Shown here piece after piece: positions 49,101-59,846 of a stretch of 64,000 bases of DNA. The position numbers and the translations under genes are program-made. Origin of the DNA: Zingiber officinale (Eukaryota; Streptophyta; Magnoliopsida; Zingiberales; Zingiberaceae); the NCBI RefSeq assembly GCF_018446385.1, contig NC_055998.1, forward strand, positions 21,445,173-21,509,172. The letters run 5' to 3'. The notes beneath the pieces are model-generated. The model saw nothing but the letters and a program-made list of their open reading frames with translations, had not been told where the DNA came from and ran no database searches. Positions within the stretch are counted from its first letter, which is position 1. Each line of letters opens with the position of its first letter.

Positions 49101-50279
49101 CTGGATGAAACTTACCTAGATCAGTCGCTTCTAGGTGGCATCGCCTGATCTAGTCCAGTAGATGTGGGGCAACCGATCAACCTCCAGCAACGGATTCGAA
49201 GAGGAGGAATCGATTGAGCAACTCGGGATGCGAGTCAAGATCCTTGCCGTGCCCTAGAACCGAATCCCATCAGACGCGCGCAAGAATTGACCGATCCAGA
49301 GATCGCTCCACCAGAGTTGGATTGGACAGAATCAACACCTTCAAGACTCCGGCGACTGTCCTCAGGCGGCGCGGTGAGGCCGAGACTGTCGGGGAATGAA
49401 GTCACCCTCCATCGGTGTCGGGTCGTCCGCGCATGAGAGAGAGAGACAGAGAGAGAGGGGGGGGGGGGGAATCGCAAGAGGAGCCAATGGAGTCGTTGCC
49501 CTAGCCTCACGCAAAGGAAGGTGGCCGGTGATCGCGAGCTCAGCGTCGGTGAGGCGAGGAATCGCCGGAAAAGAGGTTTCGGCAGAGAGGTTGTTGGGGA
49601 AGAGGAGGTCGCGAGAGAATAGGGGTTCGGGAGAGAAAATTGGGAATTTAGAGATTAGGTTTTAAATTAAATACTTAGGTTATATTTAATTAAGCCCTAA
49701 GTTAGTTTCTCCATCAACTCCCAACTTAAATGGGGTATCCAAACAGGCTTCCACTGTATCCCGAATCCATCCCCTCAAAACAGGTCATACGGACTCCGTT
49801 TAAATCCTGAAAAATTTCTAAAAATTCTAGAAAAATCCAATAAGATTTTTCATCCAATAATATTTATTATTTAATTTTTGCGATAACTTACAATATTGAC
49901 CTCGAACAAAGAAAGTGGGGGCTTCTATGTTGGGATCAAGAGGACCAGACACCAGGCAGGAAGTCCTAGTTGCGGCTAGGCAAGGAAGTCCTAGTAGGTC
50001 GGGTGGACCGAGGGGCAGGAAGACCTAGTGGGTCGAGGATCAGACATGGGAAACCCGTGGTCCTTTGTTTGAGGGGGGGATTGTTGGGGTTGCAAGGTTG
50101 CAAACATAGTCCCACATTGAAAATACATGGGAAAGATCATGGGTTTATAAAGAGAAAAGATATCTCCATTGGCATGAGACATTTTGGGGAGAGCCCAAGA
50201 GCAAAACCATGAGGGCTTAGGCCCAAAGTGGACAATATCATACAATTGTAGAGATATCTAAATTCTTTTCGATCCAACA
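46152..50279 (+). mobile_element. TRIM-like element with 198-bp LTRs, interrupted by a solo LTR
   Basis: 5' LTR 46152-46349 and 3' LTR 50082-50279, each exactly 198 bp from TGTTGGGGTTGC to ATCCAACA and differing at about 15 positions. A primer site TGGTATCAGAGC is at 46352-46363, a polypurine tract GAGGGGGGGA at 50071-50080, and the target duplication GTTTC at 46147-46151 and 50280-50284. Without the inserted LTR the internal region is only about 275 bp and codes for nothing, so the whole element is about 670 bp: a terminal-repeat retrotransposon in miniature. It depends on enzymes from other elements. Confidence 0.93.
46439..49892 (+). mobile_element. 3.45 kb solo LTR (TGTCACGCCC type, probably Ty3/gypsy)
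   Basis: Begins TGTCACGCCCCCAAAGG, ends GCGATAACTTACA, flanked by ATATT at 46434-46438 and 49893-49897. The 5' part is A/C-rich with ACATGTACAC-type words (47700-48150). A GC-rich promoter-like zone (49200-49640) contains (AG)n and a G-run at 49458-49468. No element gene is present. The ORFs at 47755-48193 are low-complexity by-products. It is related to the minus-strand solo LTR 54666-57520, which shares the terminal segment. Confidence 0.9.
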
Positions 50280-50380
50280 GTTTCGAGTCTTTCCGCTACA
50301 TATCAACAACAACAAAGCAAGTAAATGAAGCGCGACGAATTATTCATACCCCTCTCTCTGGCTACAAATTGACCCCAACA

Positions 50381-51100
50381 CTGTGCTCAATATAACATCA
50401 TTTTAAAATTATAGCAAACATTAATTAAGTTAATAAAAAGTGATCATCTAGTTAAGCACTAACTATATAAAATCTGTGCGGTAGTTTTTAACTTTCATAT
50501 TGTCGTGGACAGATCACACAAGTCTGTTAGAATGAGATATAGTTATTAATCAAATAATTAGTGGGTCAATAATACAATTATATCTAATTTTTTTAACTAA
50601 AAATAGATAAATATTGAAGTAGGAAAAAATTGACTATTAATTATACAGCAGATGAACTTATAATGCACTTGCTATGAATACAAAAAAAAATATCAAATCC
50701 ATAGATAAATCTACTGGCTATAATTTTTTCCTATGGAATTTAAAAACTTACAATAGATCCAGTAGGTCAGAACTAATACAGATAGTGATATTTTTTAAAA
50801 AGTGAATGAAATTGATTACAATATGAACATGGAAGAATAATAATATATATTATATGTTATATGCTGAAGTTAAAGTGATATTGAGGAATTTATTGGATAG
50901 ACAATTCATTAATATTGTGAATAAAAAAAGAGTATGACAAGGTGTGTGTAGTATGATGGAAAAGGGATGCGGCACCATCGTCGGTTGCTGGCATGTGGCG
51001 ACAGCTGTTGGATGGATACTGATGCGGATGAAGCTCGGGGGCAAAGGGGGGATTAGGAGAAAGAGGAGGGGCATTATGGTCTTTTCACATTTAGGGTTTT
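50381..51100. other. AT-rich intergenic sequence
   Basis: No gene or domain seen. It ends at a TTTAGGGTTTTTTTTTGG stretch, after which the composition becomes GC-rich. Confidence 0.6.
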
Positions 51101-52408
51101 TTTTTGGTGCTTAAGGAGAGCACTGTTCACAGCGCCGGAGGGGGGGGGGGGGGGGGGCTGGGTTCGTGGAGTTTGGCCGCCGCCAACAAGAACAAGAGAA
51201 GTTCCTTCTTCCTCCCTCCCGTGCTCATCGTCGGCGCCGACACCGACCACCGCCTCTTCTCCTCTCCCTCTCTTTACTGCGCCGCCATCGCTGCTCCCTT
51301 TTTCATCGCCACCCTCTAGCTACGGCCGACAGGAAAGGGAGGACGCCACCTTCGTCGTCGCCTTCTCCTTCGTAGCCAGCCAACCTCTGCCCTTCTTCTC
51401 CCCTCGCTGCAGCCACTGCGAGCAGGGGAGGGGAAAGCTCCCTTCTTCCTTGCGCTGCCGCCACAGGGGCCTTTGACATGACTCGCCGCTCATTGGACCA
51501 CTCGCGCCACACCCACAACGCACGCCCATCGCCAACCGCGCACAGCAGCTCCTCCGCTGGCAGCCTCCTCGCGCTGCCAACCCCCCGCCAGCAGCCTCCA
51601 CGCGCATAGCAGCTCCTCCGCCGACAGCTCCTGCGCCGGCAACCTCCGCGCGTTGATAGCCCCTGGCCGGCAGCCTCCACACGCACAGCAGCTCCCCCAC
51701 CGGCAACCTCCATGCGTACAACAACTCCTCCGCCGGCAGCCTCCACGCGTTGCCATCCCCCCACCGGCAGCTCCACGCACCCCCAGCAGCTCCTCCGCCG
51801 GCAGCTTCCGCGCGTCGTAGCCATCACTTACCGGCAGTCCCTATGCCGACTTTGCCTCGGTTCCGATTTGTGTCATTGTGGTATGTCGACCCATGTGTCG
51901 ATCCAATCTGTGTGTCGTGTTCCGGCCTTTATGTTGTCACTGTGTTCCGGCGTACGCGCCGTTGTCACATTCCGGCCTGCGAGCCAATGTCATATGTTGG
52001 TCGTGTCGCCATTGTATTCTGATTGTGTGCCACCTTTCAGATCCATGCTGTATTTGGCTCCGCGTCGTCACCTCCGGACCCAACTCCTCTTTGGTCGGTT
52101 CAGAGGCATCCATCCTTCTGGGTCACGACGACTCGATCAGTTTCGTGACCAGCTCACCGCTCCACCCGAGGGTGCCATCCCCCCCGGGGCCAGGGTATAT
52201 CGCCGTACTCATTTCGTACTTATTTTATTGTCCTGTTATTATTCGAATCATTATATATTCGAGGGACTCACCTCGAGCATCGGGGTACCAGAGACCGGGG
52301 CAACCCGGTCGCTGGCTACAGGTATTGTTGACCAAAGGACTTCTGGCGAATTGGTCAACACAGGAGATAGCCCACCATTCAGGTCATAGAGATGCTTAGC
52401 TTCCCGAC
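51101..52408 (+). other. GC-rich, LTR-like region with tandem CAGCTCCTCCGCCGGCAG units
   Basis: A poly-G run (51128-51157), then pyrimidine-rich sequence. At 51540-51810 there are about six degenerate units of GCAGCTCCTCCGCCGGCAGCCTCCACGCG. The segment ends CTTCCCGACAG directly before a primer-site-like motif at 52420, so it is probably the LTR of a gypsy-type element. Its left end was not found. Open frames on both strands, up to 225 codons, follow the repeat and show no domain. Confidence 0.5.
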
Positions 52409-52419
52409 AGAATTATATT

Positions 52420-52438
52420 TGGCGTCGTCTGTGGGAAC
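52420..52438 (+). other. possible primer-binding site of a gypsy-type element
   Basis: TGGCGTCGTCTGTGGGAAC occurs 11 bases after the LTR-like end. Very similar sequences stand at this position in Tat-lineage Ty3/gypsy elements (recalled, not checked). It suggests that 52439 onward is the internal region. Confidence 0.4.
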
Positions 52439-52639
52439 TTCGCCTTATCTGGAACATGGATACGGAAGACGCCGGAAAATTTTACTATATTTATGACCTT
52501 GGTGGGTTTCGACGAGCATATCATATTTGCCTCACTCCACGGGTATTTGGGAGTCGAGCAATTGAATCAGATCCTCTGTTGGTCGACAGATCAGTTTTTC
52601 CATTATATTCCCTCTTTCAGTTATATGATCTGTCATAGT

Positions 52640-53176
52640 TCCTCGATCGAGGACCCCCGAGCCGATCGACCGGGTGTGTATTTATCTGAGCCACGGGCTC
52701 GATGTCGAAGACATCGAGCCGATCGGCCGGGTGTGTATTTATTTGAGCCACGGGCTCGATGTCGAAGACCCCCCGAGCTGATCGGTCGGGTGTGTATTTA
52801 TCGGAGTCACGAGCTCAATGTCGAAGACCCCCGAGCTGATTGGACGGGTGTGTATTTATCTAAGCCACGGGCTCGATGTCGAAAACCCTCGAGCCGATCG
52901 GTCGGGTGTGTATTTATCTGAGCCACGGGCTCGATGTCGAAAACACCCGAGCCGATCGGCCGGGTGTGTATTTATCTGAGCCACGAGCTCGATGTCGAAG
53001 ACCCCCCAGCTTATCGGCTGGGTGTGTATTTATCTAAGCCACAGGCTCGATGTCGAAGACCTCCGAACCGATCGGCCAGGTGTGTATATTATATTAGAGT
53101 CACGGGCTCTGGAAGTCGAAGCGGCGATTATAAAAACCCCGCCTTGAAGACCGTCAAGCGGCGACATTAAATCCTA
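52640..53176 (+). repeat. tandem repeat, unit about 58 bp, eight copies
   Basis: Units of GAGCCGATCGGCCGGGTGTGTATTTATCTGAGCCACGGGCTCGATGTCGAAGACCCCC with few differences. Each holds the palindromes CCGATCGGCCGG and GAGCC...GGGCTC. The array is followed by the first unit of the GTCGAAGCGGCGA repeat, which is split by the copia insertion at 53182 and resumes at 63208. An ORF through the array (52493-52921) is repeat-derived. Confidence 0.9.
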
Positions 53177-53181
53177 GGTCG

Positions 53182-54630
53182 TGTTAGGACCAAAAGTAGC
53201 TAGAGGGAGGGGTGAATAGCTCGTCACGTTCGCTCGGTGCTCGTTCCTTCAAAGATGTGCAGCGGAAATACAAAGAAACAATCACACAACGCTAACACGG
53301 TTGGTTTACTTGGTATCCACCTCACAAGAGGTGACTAATCCAAGGATCCACACCAACACACACACCCTCCACTATGAATAACACTCCTTTATGGTAACTA
53401 CCAAAGGCAGAGAAGCCCTACAACCCTCTCAATACAAGAAGAAGAAAGGGAAATACAAGATAAGCAAAAGCTTACAAGATATGCAATAAAAACCTTAACC
53501 CTAACTTCTTCCTCTTGCAATAGATCCGCCTCTTGACTTGGAGAACTTCCAAGATCCTTCAAGAACTGGTGATCTCGAGCTTGGAGAGAGCTGTGGAGGA
53601 GCTGATGAAGATCTGAGTTGAATCGGTGAAGAGATCCTGAAGCGCATCGCATGCCAACAGCTATAACCGACGGATCCCGATCGATTCGAATGTTCCCAAT
53701 CGATCGGGAGGCTTTGGATCGTTCCATGGATCGATCCAGAGCGCCTCTGCTCGAAAGCGCTGGATCGATCCACGGATCGATCCAACGCTATCGCACGAAG
53801 CGTCCCAATCGATCCAGCGATCGATTGGGACATCTGATCGATCCACGGATCGATCCGGAGGCTCTCGGAAAAGCTCGGATCGATCCAGCGATCGATTCAG
53901 CTCGATCGATCCTCGATCGATCCAAGACTTGGTTTTTGCCCAAAACCAAGTTCCAAGACTCCCAAACCAACATCCGGTCAACCTTGACCTGTTGGTACAT
54001 CATGCCTAGCATCTGGTCACTCCCTTGACCTGCCAGGACTTCCCACCAAGAGTCCGGTCAATCCCTTTGACCCACTTGGACTTTTCTCGTCGTGCCAAGT
54101 ATCCGGTCACTTCCTTGACCTACTTGGACTTCCACCAGATGTCTGGTCAATCCCTGATCCATCTGAATTTTCCCTTGCCTGGCTTCACTCACCAGGGCTT
54201 CCACCTAGCTTCACTCACTAGGGTTTTCCATCTGTCTGGCTTCACTCACCAGGACTTTCATACTGCCTAGCTTCACTCACTAGGACTTTCACCTGGCTTC
54301 ACTCACCAGGATTTTCCTTCTGCCTGGCTTCACTCACCAGGACTTTCATTCTGCCTAGCTTCACTCACTAGGACTTTCACCTGGCTTCACTCACCAGGAT
54401 TTTCCTTCTGCCTGGCTTCACTCACCAGGACTTTCATTCTGCCTAGCTTCACTCACTAGGACTTCCTTCTGCCTAACATCCCAGTTAGGACTTCCCAGTC
54501 AAGTATCCGGTCAACATTGACCTACTTGACTCTTCTTCAATTAACATCTTATTGTCAAACATCTAAACCCAAACCAAGACTCAGCTTGGTCAAACAGGTC
54601 AACCTTGACCTGAGGGATGTTGCACCAACA
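53182..54630 (-). repeat. 3' LTR of the minus-strand copia element (1449 bp)
   Basis: On the minus strand TGTTGGTGCAACATCCC to TTTTGGTCCTAACA. Contains the CTTCACTCACCAGG tandem block (54170-54470), a GGATCGATCC palindrome cluster (53670-53930) and a TATA-like GGTTATAGC (complement of about 53657-53668). ORFs on both strands are LTR by-products. Confidence 0.94.
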
Positions 54631-54665
54631 ATCTCCCCCTTTTTGATGTTTGACAATACCAACAC

Positions 54666-57520
54666 TGTAAAATACCAGAAAATAGGCGAATATTAATAAG
54701 AGAATTTTCCGGAATTTTTGGAAATTTTTCGGGAATTTTTCGGAGCTCGTACGGATAAGTTCACGGGGATAAAAACGGGGCCCAGAAAAGCCTGTTTAGG
54801 TACCCTGTTTTAATGAGGAAAAGTTTTAATTTCTTTTCCCTTTTTCCTTTTTCTTTTTCTTGTTTTTCGCTGTTCTTTTTTTCCCTCTCCCTCGCGCACC
54901 CGAGCCGCACTTCTTCCCCCGCCCGACGCCGTGCCCTAACAGCACACACGGCGGTTTCCTTCTTCCCTCATCTCTAGCGACGCTGCCCTTCTCCACACCG
55001 TCACCTCTACCCCGGCTCCAGCGACGCCGACTTCTTCCTCTGTGCCGAGCCCTAGCGTCGAGCCGCACCGCCGACGCCACTGCCGGCACCGATTTCCCAG
55101 CGCCGACCGCCGTCGCCTGTGACTTAGCATCGCCGGGTGTCGCTTCTCAACCCTCACGTTGGCCTTCCCTCTCCCTTCCGAGGCAGCGCCGAGCACAGGA
55201 ACCCTACCGCCGGCTATCTTCTCCTTTTTCCTCTTCTTTGTGGAGCTGAGCCCCTTCCCTGTGCCCTAGCCGCCAGCCACCGAGCGCCTTCGATTTCTGC
55301 CTCAGTAGCCCCTTGCTGGAAACAACACCGGAGCCCTAAATCCTCCGTTCTCTATTCCAGTGAGCTACTGGATGAAGGTAAGGGTCAGGTTGCAATTTTA
55401 GTTGTGCACTTGTATTCGATTGGGTAGTTAATGCATTCGTAGTGTGATTTTTGGGTTTGATTGTTGGAAGGCACCTAGTTGGTTCCGGCTATTACAGCAT
55501 TAATAGTTTGTTGCTGTCCCTGCTTGATTCCGGCTACCACACCCCTGTCAACGGATTGGCACATCTGAGGTAAGATTAGGTTGTAAGATGGGTTGTTGTT
55601 TGATTTGTGATTTCCTTATTATTGATCTCGACTTGATCTGATCTGTGGGAGGGATTTCAGCAGGGAGTTTGTGTTCTGTGGATTTGCTTGGTTCCAGCAT
55701 CAACAGTAGGTTGTTTGCTGTGGAAAGTTGCTGTTGTCGATCACCACTTCCTTCTTCTTGATCCGTTTAATTTGAGGTAAGGTGTAGAGCATTTTATACA
55801 TGCTATAGAATATAGTTCTGATTTGATTGTTTAGAATGGATGATTATCAGTAGATTGAGGTTGTGTATATTGATTAGGGTTGTCCTAATTTAGGGTTAGA
55901 GAGTTCATTTAGCTATTTATAAGAATTGTAGCTAAATAAAAATATACACATTGATCTCACAGGACTTTGACGCGAGACGAGTATCTCGGAGTCAGATTGG
56001 ACATTTCGATTGGAGGCGGGTACTTTTGACTTATTGTCTTTGATATGCTTAGTAATTAAATTAACAAGATGCATTAATTGTGTTTCTTACTTGTTTCGGT
56101 TAATCACTGCCCAATACATGCTACCTGTTGATTGATTGTTTGTTTACATCTTGTATGGATATGTACCTGATTCCACATGCTCATGGGTAGTGATATAACC
56201 ATATTTTACCATGTCAGGACCTAGGTTTGATACCTTATAGGATCAGATACCTTGATATGATTCATTCGCTTTGGTGCACATTATGATATATCCGAAGATT
56301 GGTTTAGTATATTACCATGTTTAGTGACATGCACCATTCGCATGATTGCATGCTGAGTGATTGATTGCTCCTTTATTGTCGAGCACTTTGTCAGTTTCAT
56401 CACTGTTCGGTGCTCCGTTGTGACGCTCATGGGTAGCGGGACACAGCGTGGTAGCACGTCAGTTTGACTCTTCCGGTGCTCCGTTGATCCGCTCATGGGT
56501 AGTGTGACGCAGCGTGTAGCACGTTAGAGATTCCTCCCCGACATAGCGTACCGGGAGATGAGAGCATTGCGCTCCCCCATTTATGATTTGGGGTAGGAGT
56601 ACGTATGTAATCCGACAGCATCCCGTCCACTCGATCACTCATCAGGAGTAGTGTTGCTGAGTGCACGGTTGTCACAGCCCTACCCACTTGGTCCCACTTA
56701 TGTTGTGAGTTGGCTGACTGGCGTCAGGGGTGACCATGACATTGGCATCATATGCATGATGCATTTATTGTTTGTGTTTGTGTTTGTTGCACTTATATGC
56801 TGCACATTGCTTGGATACCTTGATTGACATGCATACAGGTCTTCTATACCTTTCGGACTGTTTGTCCTTTTACCGGGTCCTGGTTAGTACAGATTCTCTT
56901 CTGTTTTCTTCGGTTTGTAATTACCTTTATCTTTATCAGGAGACTGTACGCATGATTAGTGCTAGGTGTTATTTCTTTACTTTGCATATCAATTGTACCT
57001 GCTGAGTGTTGGACTCACCCCGCCTCCATTGTTGTTATTTTCAGGTTGATGCTGTCAGGAGGGAGTTCCAGTTGCTAGTCCCCTGCAGACCTCCAGCTAT
57101 TTGCTATCGTTTGTATTGTTTTTGATTCTCACTTGACTATATTTGGATTTGGATGTTGAATACTTAGATATTATATAGTTTGTCTCGTTGATGGATTTGT
57201 TTTCGATTTTATACTACTACATGCCTGCCTGGACGGCAGAAGAGGTAAGAAAAATCGGATTTGGGCTTTACGAGTATAGTTGAGTAGGGTTGTTTTCGAG
57301 TCAGAGTATTACTATGTTGTTTATTTTATTAACTGCGTGGTTGTGACAGCCAGAGGCTGAATACTTATCTAAACTGCGTGGTGATTGGTTTTATTTACTG
57401 TTATTATTCCAGCCGCCTGTGGCTGAGGTATTTATGTATGTAGAAAGTTTCAGATTGTCCGTCGTACAGGGGAGATGCTGCCGAAATTTCTTCGGACAGG
57501 GACTCCTCTGGGGCGTGACA
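54666..57520 (-). mobile_element. 2.86 kb solo LTR (TGTCACGCCCC type, probably Ty3/gypsy)
   Basis: Minus-strand start TGTCACGCCCCAGAGG at 57520, end GGTATTTTACA at 54666, flanked by AACAC at 54661-54665 and 57521-57525. Inserted a few bases inside the 3' polypurine region of the copia element. No coding domains; the GC-rich zone 54890-55330 is LTR sequence. The terminal part matches the solo LTR 46439-49892. Confidence 0.9.
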
Positions 57521-57525
57521 AACAC

Positions 57526-59846
57526 TATCACTTACAATACCACATGTAAGTTAGGCTAATCCCATAGCCTAAACCTTCTTCATGCCACTAGGTAATGAAT
57601 ACATAAGTTAAGCCCTTCATTCTCCCCCTAAGAGGGCAAACTCCCTCTAGGTAATGAAAGCCTAATTTACTCCCTTTCATTCTCCCCCTATTGGCACACA
57701 TCAAACCATCTTTGAGCACACATCAACCCGTGCCTCAATTTTGGGCACTCTTCAACAAATGCCCCATTGTTGAAAACTCTCCCCCTGAAGAGTTGCTCAT
57801 CGTTGTTCACAACTTCACTCGTTGTGTCCAACACTATAATGAAGGTCCCATACCCTTCATTAACCTTAACCCTACATTCTCCCCCAATGTAGGCAAATGC
57901 CCATCCTTGAGCATTATCCACTTGAAGCCACTTGAACAATGAGGATATCCACTCCCCATTAAAGTTCAAACGCTCAACCTTGAGCATGTTCTTAACGAAA
58001 GGGTAACCACCTTCCAAGGTTCATGAAAAATAATTTTTATGTCTTTAAAGAGTCCCTCCCCCTAAAGACATGGTGGTAACTTCTGTCATTGCACCAACAA
58101 TGACTTGGAATCCCCAAAACTTTAGGAAACCCAAATTTAGAAGTTTTGAGGTTCAAATATTCAAAATTTGAAACAAACCTCAACCTAAACTTCAACTTAG
58201 CCTTCCTTAACCAATCCATCCTTGTTTTCCACACAAAAACACCCTTTGTATGTATACAAATGTATTTTCAGGGGATTAGAATGGTTACCTAGACTAAAAT
58301 AGGTTTAGAGTGTTGAAATCAGGTCTTCCCCGCCAAAATCAGCATCCTGGATCGATTGGAGTTGGGTTCCAATCGATTCAACCTATCTGAATCGATCCAC
58401 TGATCGATTCAGGATATGTGGATCGATCGGCTGATCGATCCAGCATGCTCGTGAGAATTGCCTTATGAATCGATCCACGGATCGATTCAGGCACTCCAAT
58501 CGATCCATGGATCGATTGGAGGCATGAAATTGCTGAAATTCAATTTCAGCCAATTTCAGAAACCCCTAGAAAATTCTGTAAAATTCCAAAAATCGTAAAA
58601 ATTTGTGTATACATTATTTAGGATATAATTTATCATGGAAAAATAGTTTTCTATGAAAATACATCATATTTTCAAAGATTGACACAAACTTGAGAACTTG
58701 CAAAAATTTTAGTGTTTTCTTCAAGTTTGTGTCTAACTATTCAATGGTGATTACTATCAAAAGATAGCCTTCACCAAGGTTTTCCAAACACATTTTTAAA
58801 AACATTTTCAAAACCAATATCCCTTCATATTCCTTGGGCATAATGCACATGACTTGTACATTAGCTTTCCCAATGATGGGAAAACACATAACTATGTGTT
58901 TTGATGAACCTAAAACTCAAAAGAATGCACTAACTCAACATCTTGAGTTTTGTTCATCTTCCTAACATCTCACTTATATCTAATGTGCACTAAAACACAT
59001 ACAAGTCACCTTATAGTCCTTGTGAGATGTAAGATTTTGATTTTGCCCTAATCTAGGGATCATGCATATCTATCTAGGCATTCTAGAGTTATTAGACATC
59101 CACCTAGGATGTCACTTGTTAAAAATTTGTTGTTAAATGCCATTTGTCCTTAAGTACAAGAAATTAAACTTAATGCATGATTATGTTATGGCATACATCA
59201 AAAGGAAATAATTTTCAAAAGAAAATATCCTATAACTACATGATGTATGAATGTCATGACATGGTATTTTTGGATTTTTCATAATAAAACAATGAATGCA
59301 AAAATAGACATGATGTCATGGCATATGATGGGCAAACAATCATGGCAAGATTTAGCATAAATAAAATATACCTAGATTATCTATCTAGGTATCCTTAACC
59401 ACTTAGCTAACTCAAAATACCACTAGTTTCAACTTAAACCTAGATTGCCCTAAAGTGTTTCAAGACAATGTCAAAGCCTAAATTGGCATTTCTAATTCCC
59501 TTGATTAATTTATGCCAATTGAAATTAAGCATATTCCTCAAATGTTGGCATATTTCATTTTTCCACAAGAGTAGCACTTTAAAATTAAGGCCTGGGTTAC
59601 CTTACATTTTTTAAGAGAACACCAAAATCCCAACTTGATATTTCTCTATGAATTTCCAATTTGTGCCATTTTAAGATAAAATCAATTATTCCACCAATAG
59701 GCACATTTTACTCTTTCAAGGAGTAAATATTAGTTCCATTTCATTTTCAAAGGTTAACAAAAACCTTGAAAATGCTCCTTGAGTGTCAATTTCCTCAAAG
59801 TTGGGTTAACTACCCTTTTAATCGGAGTTGACACTCTCTAACCCAT
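57526..59846 (-). other. non-coding region between gag and 3' LTR, with an internal palindrome cluster
   Basis: No pol or env domain in any frame. At 58350-58530 lie about eight words GAATCGATCCACTGATCGATTCAGG and TGGATCGATCGGCTGATCGATCC, the same motif as in this element's LTRs. The ORF pair at 57688-58017 has no recognisable domain. Direct words around 57600-57680 (CTCCCTCTAGGTAATGAA) are short repeats. Confidence 0.7.

Larger units (their letters stand above)
36439..50380 (+). mobile_element. solo copia LTR split by two large nested insertions
   Basis: Left end TGTTGGTGTAATATCCC, right end TTGACCCCAACA. The flanks CTATG (36434-36438) and CTGTG (50381-50385) match 4 of 5. Its own sequence is 36439-37309, 45380-46151 and 50285-50380, about 1.74 kb. 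It contains the GTGAGTGAAGCCAGG tandem block, GACCGGA-type repeats (37020-37300), and a cluster of AATCGATTGG-type palindromes (45478-45726). The U5 end ATTCATACCCCTCTCTCTGGCTAC resembles other copia LTR ends here. The body between is the 37310 and 46152 insertions. Confidence 0.8.

Noticed and set aside
51303-52399. ORFs of 90-225 codons on both strands
   Set aside because: Derived from the GC-rich tandem units and LTR-like sequence; low complexity (Ala, Gly, Arg, Pro), no recognisable domain.
52640-53150. CRISPR-like regular array
   Set aside because: The whole unit including the 'spacer' is repeated, and the genome is a plant; this is a minisatellite.
57688-58017. 109-codon minus-strand ORF as an env-like or accessory gene of the copia element
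   Set aside because: No signal peptide, membrane segment or known domain; the opposite strand is equally open.
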